A DNA stretch of 64,000 nt. It comes from Saccopteryx bilineata. Taxonomy: Eukaryota; Chordata; Mammalia; Chiroptera; Emballonuridae. The translations under genes were made by a program, and so were the position numbers. The notes beneath the pieces were generated by a model that was not told where the DNA came from, made no database searches, and was given only the letters and a program-made list of their open reading frames with translations. Positions 29,559-41,500 of this stretch are shown piece after piece (position 1 is the first letter of the stretch; every line of letters begins with the position of its first letter). The DNA lies in NCBI RefSeq assembly GCF_036850765.1, contig NC_089490.1:242854442-242918441 (forward strand). Reading direction: 5' to 3'.

Positions 29559-32500
29559 GTGGGTTCCATGGGGCGAGCCCGGGCAGGGGGGGTCGGGCAG
29601 AGGGGCTCGGGCCGGGGGCTCCGGGACGCCGCACTAACGAGGCCCCCTTCTCTTCTCTGGCCCCAGGGAACGGCTCAGATGCATCGGCACCGGACCCGCA
29701 GCTGGCAGTCACCATGGGCTTCACGGGGTTTGGTGAGTGGCTGTCCACGGCGGAGCCCCGTCTCCTTTGCAGGGGTTTTAAGATGCGCAGGGCGGGAGGG
29801 GTGGCGGAGCTGTCACCTCTGTTGCGCACGTTCCGCTGTGCCAAGTCCTAATCGCTTTTGCTCTGGTGTCTGTCTCGCGGTTTCTTGACACTTTCTTCCA
29901 TCCGTTGTCTGACTCCTGCCTGCCTTTTGGGACCAGCTCCAGTGACATTTACAGGAAGCCTTGTGGGAAAGAAAGATTGCTCTTAGACCCACGCGGTGGA
30001 GGGTGTTGGTTGGGGGAGGGAGTTTATTTGCGTCCTGAGGCTGACAGCTAACCACTGACCGTGGTCTGTAATGTGATGGCCCCTTTGGTAGCAGATGGGC
30101 CGTTAAGTGATGTTATAATGACTTTTAGTTCTTCTTGATTCAAGTCTTTCATCTCCAGCATCGTCCCTTTAGTCTCCCTGTACAGCCTAGTCTTTTCGCG
30201 CTAAGAGATTAAAAGGTCTCAAATAGATGTCATCTGTTGAAAGTATTCCTGCTGGTAGTATTTTCTGTTGGTAAAAATGATCTTAATTTGTTTTTTCACC
30301 TCATTTCCGTTTGGTCTTGGCGAGATCAAATGTCAGGTTAACGTGTCCATTTTTTGTCCATTCTTTCCTATGTTCATTTATTTTGATAATATCTTGAGCC
30401 ACATTTTACAAAAGTACTATATACTTCTGTGGGAATATGCAGTATTAATTATTTTTGTTTCAATCCTTTAAAATAATTTTCTCCCTAATTTCAAAAGTAT
30501 CACACATAAATAGCAGAAAGGTGATTTGAATTTACACCAAAGTAAAAGTTATGTAAGAATACCATTTTTACCATAATCTTACTAACAAAGTAGGTATTAT
30601 TATTTAAAAAAACTTTTTTTTCTTTTTGTAAGTGAGAGAAGAGGAGATAGAGAGGCAGACTTCCTCATGAGCCCTGACTGAGATCCACCCGGCAATCTCT
30701 AGCTAGGGCTGATACTCTGCCCATCTTAGCCATGCTTGCAACCCAGCTACTTTTAGTGCCTGAGGCAGAGGCTCCACCTAGCCATCCTCAGCACTGGGGC
30801 AGATGCACTGGAACCAAATGAGGCATGGCTGCAGGAGGTGGGGAGAGAAGAGGGAGAGGGGCTAGGAGAAGAAGATGGTTGCTTCTCCTGTGTGCCTTGA
30901 TGGGGAATCGAACCCAGGGCCATCCACATGCTGGGCTGATGCTCTACCACTGAGCAAACCGGCCAGGGCTGGTATTATTTTTTGAAAAACAATGAAAACA
31001 AATATAAAATTGATTTTAAACTCATTCCAGTTATTGTCAGAATTCAGTTCATTATGGTTTTAGGGCTGAAATCCTTTTTCCTTGCTAGCTGTAAGGTGTG
31101 AGTCTTTTAGCCTTTTTTTTTTTTTTTGTATTTTTTTTCCTGAAGTTGTAAACAGGGAGGCAGTCAGATAGACTCCCACATGTGCCCGACCAGGATCCAC
31201 CCGGCATACCCACCAGGGGGCGATGCTCTGCCCATCTGGGGCGTTGCTCTGTTGCAACCAGGGCCATTCTAGTGCCTGAGGCAGAGGCCATGGAGCCACC
31301 CTCAGCGCCGGGGCCAACTTTGCTCCAATGGAGCCTTGGCTGCAGGAGGGGAAGAGAGATACAGAGAGGAAGGAGAGGGGGAGGGGTGGAGAAGCAGATG
31401 GGCGCTTCTCCTGTGTACCCTGGCTGGGAATCGAACCCGGGAGTCCTGCATGCCAGGCCAACGCTCTACCACTGAGCCAACCGGCCAGGGCCAAGTCTTT
31501 TAGCTTCTTAAAGTATCTGCATTATCTGTGGTCTTAATGCTTTTATCTTCAAACAAATTACAGTACCTTCAGTCCTTCTTATTCTTCAGATCTCTGACTT
31601 TTCCTTCCATATTTGTCCTACATCTTTGTTTGGATTGAGCCAGCCAAGATGATCTTGTAGTTTAGAGTCCATAACTTTACTTACATCTGCAAAGCCCGCT
31701 TTGCCATGTGGTGTTACGTATTCCCCAGGTTTCAGAGATTGGGGTATGCACATTGTCCACCCTGCCTACTCTACCAGAATTGTCATTTTAAGGGGTAGCA
31801 TCCAGATGAATTTGAGAAGGATGGGAAAGTTGGCCGGTTAATGGCAATTTAGTGACGAGATTGTCATTAAAAATTGCCAGAGAAGTACCTCCTTTCTTGT
31901 GTTTAGGGTTATCTTGTAGCCGTTATGTAAATTAAACAAAGTGATTTTTGATCAACTAGTATTGAGTATTAAAGTTTGGCCAGATTAGTGCAGGTCGATC
32001 ACAGTTTGCTACTTGCTTTTATTTTAGGGAAAAAAGCTCGCACATTTGATTTGGAAGCAATGTTTGAACAAACTCGAAGAACAGCTGTGGAAAGAAGTCG
32101 GAAAACACTGGGTAAGAAGTTAAATTATCTGCTGTTTTATTGGTTTAAATACTGTATACACCTTACACAAGGATATTGACTGTTGTAGTACTGAAAAAAA
32201 AGTTCAAAATTGTTAAAAGGCCATATGTACTGGTTCCTTTGGAAGCAGAAGTGAGTTTTTTTGTTTTGTTTTTGACATGATAAAAGTTGCATCTAAATAG
32301 AATAAAAAGGTCTAAGTGCTAAAATATTTTAGAATTGTGTGCTATGGACAAAGATTCTAAATTGATACATAAGAATCAGAACAGCAGTTTCTTTATTACC
32401 TCTCTTTCCACCTCTATCTGATTCTCATTTCATTTTTTTTCTTTCCTGCTTACAGCGGAACCAGTATTTGGAAGGCTGGGCGAGAGGTGGCTCTCAAAGC

Positions 32501-35500
32501 TGTGTACACCACTGACTGTTGACCCAGACAGTATAGAAAATTGAGACATACAGTGAATGTGGCCGCTGCTGTTGAACCCCTGCATTAATGAGTTTTGTCA
32601 GACATTTAATGAAGGACTTAACTTCCAGACTACCTGGTTTGATACCAGGCAGTTGCCAATTCTAGGCACCACTGCAGGGTCTTTGAAGGAGATTGATTCC
32701 TCTATTGCTTTCTTTGGCGCTGCTTCAAATCATTCTTACACTAGAGAAGGGATAGATGAAACCTGATAGAGCAGAAGGAACTAAACATCAGGCAGGACTC
32801 CTGGAAAAATTCAAGTGAATGTTATTTTGGTACTTATCACTGTAGATCTTAGGTTTTTAAAAAATTTTTATTTATTTTTAGAGAGAGGAATGAGAGAGAG
32901 AGAAAAAAAAAAGGGGAGGAGAGGAACAGGAAGCATCAACTTATAATAGTCTCTTCTCATTTGTGCCTTGATGGGGCAAGCCTAGGATTTTGAACCAGCA
33001 ACTTCAGCATTCCAGGTCAGTACTTTATCCGCTGTGCCACCACAGGTCAGGCTCTTGGGTTTTTTTTTGTTTGTTTGTTTGTTTTTTGTATTTTTCTGAA
33101 GTGAGAAGCAAGGAGGCAGAGAGACAGACTCCCACATGCACCTGACTGGGATCTACCCAGCATGCCCACCAGAGGGTGATGCTCTGCCCATCTGGCCACT
33201 GTTCCGTTGCAACAGGAGCCATTCTGGTGCCTGAGGCGGAGGCCATAGAGCCATCCTCAGCGCCTGGGCCAACTTTGCTCCAATGGAGCCTTGGCTGCGG
33301 GAGGGGAAGAGAGAGACAGAGAAAAAGGAGAGGGGAAGGGTCAGGAAGCAGATGGGCTCTTCTCCTGTGTGCCCTGGCCAGGAATCATATCCGGGATTTC
33401 TACACGCCAGGCAGATGCAATACCACTGAGCCAACTGGCCAGGGCCAGGCAGTTGGTTTTAAAATGAAAAATTGTATAGGAGAAATATTTAATATTTGGG
33501 AAGTGAGCTTCACATGAAATCTTTTTGTTGTCTGGAAGAACAGTTTTTTTGAAAAGATCATTATCAGCATATTCTATATTTCGTGTGAAATTTCAAACAT
33601 GTACAAAAGTACAATAATAAAGTCCCATGTACCCATCATGCAGATTTAACTACTGTAATAACCCATGGCTCATGTTATTTCCATTCACTTTCCTTTTTTT
33701 TTTTTTACAGAGTCTGAGGGAGGGATAGATAGGGACAGACAGACAGGAACGGAGAGAGATGAGAAGCATCAATCATCAGTTCTTTGTTGCAACACCTTAG
33801 TTGTTCATTGATTGCTTTCTTATATGTGCCTTGACCGTGGGGCTACAGCAGACCAAGAAACCCCTTGCTTGAGCCAGTGACCTTGGGTCCAACCTGGTGA
33901 GCTTTGCTCAAACCAGATGAGCCCGCGCTTAAGCTGGCAACCTTGGGGTCTCGAACCTGGGTCCTCGGCATCTCGGTCTGATGCTCTATCCACTGCGCCA
34001 CCGCCTGGTCAGGCTCCATTCACTTTCCTTCTCAGATTATCTTGACACAAAGTTTAAATACATTGTTTCACTTAAAAATATTTTAGTTTGTATTTTTAAG
34101 AGCTAAGGATTCTTTGAAACAATTTTAAAACTTTTTCTGTTTAGTTGACATACAGTATTATATTAGTTTTAGGTGTATAACGCAGGGAGTACACATTTCT
34201 ATAAACTTACAAAGTGATCATCCTGATAAGTCTAGCAGAGATAAGGATTCTTTTTTTTTTTTTTTTTTTGTATTTTTCTGAAGCTGGAAACGGGGAGGCA
34301 GTCAGACAGACTCCCACATGTGCCCGACCGGGATCCACCTGGCACGTGATGCTCTGCCCATCCGGGACGTCGCTCTGTTGCGACCAGAGCCACTCTAGCA
34401 CCTGAGGCAGAGGCCACAGAGCCATCCCCAGCGCCTGGGCCATCTTTGCTCCAATGGAGCCTTGGCTGCGGGAGGGGAAGAGAGAGACAGAGAGGAAGGA
34501 GAGGGGGAGGGGTGGAGAAGCAGATGGGTGCTTCTCCTGTGTGCCCTGGCCAGGAATCGAACCCAGACTTCCACACACCAGGCCAACGCTCTACCACTGA
34601 GCCAACTGGCCAGGGCCAGGATTCTTTTTAAAAACAGCTGAAAGCCCTGGTGGTCGGTTGGTTAGAGTGTTGTCCTGATACGTCAAGGTTGTGGGTTCAA
34701 TCACTGGTCAGGCCACAATCATTGGTTGCAATGAATGCATAAATAAGTGGAACAACAAATGAATTTTTTTCTCTTTTCCTTTCTCTCTCTGAATATCAAT
34801 CAATAAATAAGAATTTAGAAAAAAAATGACTAAAATACTATTACCACACCTAACTATTAAATTTAATGTCATTAAACAAGATACAAGGACATGCTATCTT
34901 ACGCATATTTATAAATACTTTAAATATTTAATTTTTAAACATTTTAGAGGGTGCTTATACTATTGTTGTATAGCTTTCTGGTATTTACCTTTTACCATGT
35001 GATATAATCTTGGAACAGGGATTTTCTTTTTATTTCTTCAGTGAGAAGAGGGGAGGCAGAGACAGACTCCAGCATATGCCCTGACTGGGATTCACTGGGT
35101 AAGCCCATGAGGGGGCAATGCTCTGCCCATCTGGGATGTTGCTCCGTTGCTCAGCAACCGAGCTCCTCTTAGAACCTGAGGCTCAGGCCCAGGAGCTATC
35201 CTTAGTTCCGGGGGCCAACTTGCATTAATTGAGCTATGACTGCTGGAGGGGAAGAGAGAGTGAGAGAAGTGAGAGGAGGAGGGGTGGAGAAGCAGATCGG
35301 TGCTTCTCCTGTGTGCCCTGACCAGGAATTGAACCTGGGACATCCACACACCAGGTCAATGTTCTACCACTGAGCCAACCTGCGAGGACTGGAACAAGGA
35401 TTTTCTTATTCAACTAAGTTTTATAGTACCCAGTACAATGCCTTGTAAGATAGGTTCTCAACATGTATTTAAGAAGATTGAATTGAATATATTCAATAGA

Positions 35501-38500
35501 ATTGTAATAATGCTTTAAAAAAAAAAGAATTTTGCTTTTTTTGCAAAGTTTTAAAATGGCATAATCCATTATAAAGAGCTTGATATTTAGAATTGGAGAA
35601 CCTCGGTGTGAGGGTCAGCTCCACTTTCTACTAGATGACATTGGGTAGATTTTCAAATTTCAGATCTTTAACTTTCTTATCAGGTAGAAATGATAATAAG
35701 AGTTCTCTAGGAAGCTTCTTGAGGGGATTAAGATATTGGGTATAGTACCTTTTAAAACAGAGTACTTTATGTCATTTTTAATTCCTATCACTTTTTTAGT
35801 AAAACATGTGCCTTTAGCACCTTTGAGGAATTCCATTGGAGTCTCTAGATTTTAAAAATTTTGAAAGATTATCTAAATATACTGCTCACAAAAATTAGAG
35901 GATATTTCAAAATGAACATGAAGCAATAAAAAAGCATTTGATTTATTTTAATTCAAAAAGAACATCAGAAAAGCAAACAAGTCAAAGAAAGTTGATCAAT
36001 TATGCAAATGAGATGCAAAACCAACTAAACCAACTTTTATTTCATTGGTGGAAATGCGCTATACAAAGGGCGGAAAGTACTGGAGTATCTGCACGTTCCC
36101 TGATCTAACTTTTGTGAGCAGTATACTTTGTACTTATTTATTATTTATGGATGAGTTAAATGTGTTGAACTTTCTTGATTTGGTATTACGTCTTTGGACT
36201 TGGAATGCTGTTTCTACCCTGATCTAAACATATAAATCAAAAGTTTAACTCACTTTTTTTTTTTGTTTCCACAATCTGGGTATTAACTTTACTGATCACA
36301 GTACACAAAACTGTACATTTAAAAAATTTGAATCACTTTTACTTTTTAAAATATTTATTGATTTTAGAAAGAGCAGAGAAAGAGAAGGGAGAGAGTGAGG
36401 AGTAGTTGAGCCCAGGGTTTTGAACTGGTGACCTCAGCATTCTAGATTGATGCTTTGTCCACTGCTCACCACAGGCCAAGCTTGAATCTGGCTTTTCTTA
36501 AAAGAAAAGTTGAAAAATTCTGACATGGGCATTATTTATCTTATAATTGATATTGTGGTATCTCCCTGGGCATTGATATCAGACTTGAAGAAAATAAGAA
36601 CTTGGCTCTTTCTCACCCATTTTTGGTCTGTACTTAAAAAAGTTTAAATTTCAATTTCAGTTGACATTGAATATTATTTTGTATTAGTTTAAGGTATACA
36701 GCACAGTTTGACATATATATAACTTTGAAATGAGCCCTGATAAGTCTGGTATCCAACCGGCACCATTCCGAGTTATATCATATTGACTGTATTTTCTGTG
36801 CTCTGCTTGACATCCCTGTGACTGTAACCGCTCGTTTGTACTTCTTAGTCCCTTTGTTCCCTTTAATAGGAGTTTAATTGTCTGTGTACATGGATAAAAC
36901 TGTTTTGTTTTTTACATGTTCTAGTGGAAAGGATGAATTACTATAAAACCTCAATAAAATGTTATGTAAAATATCAGGAAATATTGTACAGATTGGTTTT
37001 TTAAATGTTTTTTATGTTCTTGAAAGCTATAAGTATATCTAGGACATGTAAAAGAGAGATCTTTTTTAGAACTTTTATACTATGAGGAGATAAATGGAGA
37101 AGAAAAACTTCATTTACTAGTCAGATTCTAATTTGGGGCATGGCTGTGCATTAGATGGATTTTGAACCTTCCCTGTTATATACCCGGAGAAAAAATTCCT
37201 TGAGAAAATGATTAAGATAGGATTGGATATAATTCTAATGTATGATTTAATGATCCTGAAAGGAAAAATTTTCCTAGAGATTTTAAACTGATAAGAACAG
37301 ATACTACACTTGATCTTAGCCAAAAGGCCGAGAAGCGATTCCCTCCTAGAGATTTTAGAAATTAGAAAAGCTTAAAAATTTTTTTTTTTTTTTACCTGAA
37401 ATATTCTTCCTATTTAGTTAAGTACTATCTCATCCTCTAAGGCCTCACTCATATTTGACCTTTTCTAGATATTATTTCAAAACCTTTCTTGACCCTTCTC
37501 CCCTACCTTTGTTTTTTAAATTTTAACAACTATTAGAAATTTATTTATTTATTTGTTTTAAGTTTGAAGAGAGGAGAGAGTGAGACAGACTCCCGCATGC
37601 ATCCCAATCAGGATAACCTGGCAACCCCTGTCTGGGGATGATGGTTGAATCAACTGAGCTATCTATCCTCAGTGCCTGGGGCTGATGCTGGAACCAGTCG
37701 AGCTACTGTCTGCGGGAGGATAAGAAGGAGAGAAAGGGAAGAGAAAGGGGGAGAGAAGCAGATGGTTGCTTCTTTTGTGTGCCCTGCTTGGGAATCAAAC
37801 TCGGGATGTCTGCATGCCGAGCCAGTGCTCTATCCACTGAGCCAACTGACCAGGGTCTATGTAACAAAAAAATGTAAATAATGCAGTTAAAGTGTTACCT
37901 TATTTTTTTACTTCCTAGTTTTTTTAATACCTGTTTTGATAAACATTTAACATTAAATGTAAACTTGCATGAAATTTGTAAGGTAGTGAATTGTTTAAAT
38001 TAGAATAACAAAAATGTTTGATAAATGTTTAATAATTCCTAAAATGTTTAATTTTAGACAAACGATGTCATGATTAGAAAACATTTACATATTCTAGCTG
38101 ATGTTTATGGTAATTTTATTTCCTTTACATTTGTTTATCTTAACTCTCATTTCTTCCTTTAAGTTAAGTGGGTGCTATGCTTGGCTCTGAGATTTCCAGG
38201 TACAAAATGACAGAAAGAGTAATCCACAGTCAGTAAAGAGGGGACAGTTAAATGAGGGGTTTGCTGGGGAATAGGTGAATTCACCTTTGTTGAGGACGGT
38301 TTTACAGTTATGCATTGTGCTTGGTTTTGCATTTGGTGAAAATGCACAAAATAATCTCCGTCTGTCAGGGACTTACAGTCTATTGAATTCTTTTTTTGTT
38401 TAGTTTTTATCTTCAGTCAACAGTGAGGAACAATTTTTCTTTTCTCTAAAATGTCTTCTTTTCTCAGCCCCAGCCCCCTTTCCCACCTTGCTTTCATGAA

Positions 38501-41500
38501 GCAGCAGGTGATAACAGGAACCTCTTGGAAGAGAAAATTCTCACTGGTTTAAAAAAAAAATTAGGCCCTGGCCGGTTAGCTCAGTGGCAGAGCGTCGGCC
38601 TGGTGTGCAGGAGTCCCGGGTTCGATTCCTGGCCAGGGCACACAGGAGAAGCGCCCATCTGCTTCTCCACCCCTCCCCCTCTCCTTCCTCTCTGTCTCTC
38701 TCTTCCCCTCCTGCAGCCAAGGCTCCATTGGAGCAAAAGTTTGCCCGGGCGCTGAGGATGGCTCTGTGGCCTCTGCCTCAGGCGCTAGAATGGCTCTGAT
38801 TGCGGCAGAGCGGCGCCCTGGATGGGCAGAGCCAGGGTCTGGCTGGCATGCCCTAGTGGGCATGCCGGGTGGATCCTGCCCAGTCGGACGCATGCGGGAG
38901 TCTGTCTGACTGCCTCCCTGTTTCCAACTTCAGAAAAATGCAAAAAAAAAAAAAAAAAATTAAATTAGAAAGATGCTTCGCTAGGATGAGACAAATAGCT
39001 TGGAGTGTTATCCACTGCTGAGGAAGTCTAGTGAGACAGGTGGGAGGGTCACAATTTTCAGATCGTCTGGTGACAAGCACGCGGTGAAGGCTGGACTCTC
39101 CCGCCCTTTGGAGAGAGACAGACTCGTTGTTATGTGAGATAGGCAGTGCTCTTTAGATAATTTTGATGCTGCACGCAGGTTTGGCTGTCTGCTGCTCAAA
39201 AGCCAATAATCAAGAGATTGGCTGATGGGAGGGAAAAACCGACTGTTCAAGAGCCGACAGCTTGAGAAGACGGTGGACCCTAGCCACAAAGACCATCTTC
39301 ACAATTTGACGAAGGCAGGGTTTTCCTACGGACGGAGGAGGAGGGAATAAAAACAACAGAGGGATCACAAGGAGGGCATTGAGAGCTTTCAGTAAGGGGA
39401 CTACATACATGTCAACACAGCCTGTTCAAGTGACAGGTCAGCAAACTGGAGCTGGAATGGGTTTAAGGTCGGAGTCTGCTGCTTTTGAAGTTGGTTCCTA
39501 GAATTCTCAAGTGAAAATGCTGTTTCTGCGGTCACATATTAGATAACAGGTCATCACTTACAGAAACAATGTTAAAAGAATGGTGTTACAATTTTAGTCT
39601 CTAGAAAGCCTTGTCATGGCATAAAAGAGTCAGTTGCGGAAACTCAGTTCACTGCTCTGGGACTTACCTCTGTTACTTAACTCCTCTGTGCCTTAGACTC
39701 CTCAGTTGTAATGCTAGGGTGATAGTGCCTACATCTCCTGTACTGTGTAATTGAAATGCACTGAGTGAGTAGAACTTAAATGTTTTCACCAATAAAGAAA
39801 GAAGGGTACATCTGAGCGGTGATGGATGTGCTCGTTGACTCCATTTTGAGAAACTTTCACAATTTATATGTGTATTAAATCGTCACATTGTACTCTTTGT
39901 CTCACAGTTTCATCAGTTATACCTCAATAAAGCTGAAAGCAATAGTACCTACTTCAGAGGTTGCTACGAAGATTAAAGGTTATATAGGAAGTGCTAAAAA
40001 CACTACCTGGGGCCTGACCTGTGGTGGCGCAGTGGGATAAAGCCTCGACCTGGAACACTGAGGTTGCCGGTTCGAAACCTTGGGCTTGCCTGGTCAAGGC
40101 ACATATGGGAGTTGATGCTTCCTGCTCCTCCCCCTTCTCTCTCTCTCTGTCTCTCTCTCACACTCCTCTCTCTCTAAGAAATCAATAAATAAAATGTAAA
40201 AAACCCAAACAAACAAAAAAACACTACCTGGTACACAGTAAGCTCCATGTAAGTATTAGCTGTGATTATTTATGATAAATTAAGGCTGATGTTAAGATGC
40301 TTTTAATTGCTTGCAAAGAAATCCTAGAGGAGCTAATTACAAATTTCTCAAATAGGAAAATTTAGTATCACACTTGACAAGAATTCAGGAATGGGGCTCT
40401 TCCGTTTTCTGAGTTCTGATTGAAAGACGCGAAGTTTTCTCTCCCTTTTCTGTTTTGCCAGCTTTAGGGTATTGGCTTGTCCTCAGTTGATTGCCCTCAT
40501 GACCCAGAAGTGTGAGCAGAATTTTGTTACATGAAGATGACCACAGGCACAGGTGGAAAGGAAATTGTATCATGTTTAGGAGGAAGAAAACCTTTTTCAA
40601 ATGTGCTTTCAGCTGACTTTGCCTTCACATCTTCCTGGCTAGTCTTAGGGCAGCACACCAGTTCCAAAAACAGCCATTGGTGAGAGCAGTTTGGTTGACT
40701 TGGAGCTGAGGTTAGCCCCTCTGGGCGGGGACAGGCTCAGTATCTCCTGAACACAGTGCTGCCTCCTACCCAGAGATAACTTTTTTTAGCAAGAAAAAAA
40801 AAAGGGGGGTGAGTAGGTGGCTAATAATGTATGCCTTGGTGTGTGTCCTGGTTAGGATCAGAATTGTCCCTAAGACCTGAGTCTAGAGCGCAGGTATCCA
40901 AATGTGGTGGCCTGTAGTTAACCGCCAACCTCGCCCCTGCCCCGGAGGGTTTATGGGGGGTTGACGAAAAGCTGAAAGATGGCAGGAGCCAAGCAGGCCC
41001 ACTCTTAAATTTGGACAGTATCCCTCTGTTTTTTTCCAACCTCCTCCAGCTATCAGAGTGTAGGATTGTTGAGTCCTAAGCTAAGCTTAGTGGAGAACCT
41101 AAGAAACAAAAACAAAACCCATGAGGTAGAGCCATAAAAAAAAAATAAAACAAACAAACAAAAAAAACTGTGTATGATGCCAGGTGGGTACTTGAAATAT
41201 TGGGGGAATACTTTATGAAATATATGATTTTCTAACCACAATGCTATCCACCTGAAACTGATACAAAATAATATTGAATGTAAACTATAATTGAAAAAAT
41301 AATTAAAAAATTAAAAACTGAGTTATATAAAAATCTTACCTTTGAATACTTTTTTTACTTATCACCTTCCACATATTTTTACATATTCTAGTTCATACTC
41401 TAGTAACTTGGTGATTTTGTTTAGCACATCTGTTACTATATCCAGATTTGCACATTTTTCCGTGACTAATTATTGGCTTCTTTTTGTGTTATGTTGCTAT

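Larger units (their letters stand above)
29285..29800 (+). promoter_or_regulatory. WDR70: WDR70 promoter CpG-rich region
   Basis: A CpG-dense block spans exons 1 and 2. A CRE-like octamer TTACGTCA lies at 29294-29301 and a YY1-like GCCGCCATCC at 29411-29420, both upstream of the ATG at 29534. No TATA box is evident. The transcription start is not determined. Confidence 0.7.

Noticed and set aside
29404..29851. Long frames on both strands over WDR70 exons 1-2
   Set aside because: They are GC-rich shadow frames. The real coding parts are two short exons supported by splice sites and the known N-terminus.
37283..37339. Functional U2 snRNA gene
   Set aside because: Only the 5' third is present, with a TSD and no snRNA promoter elements.
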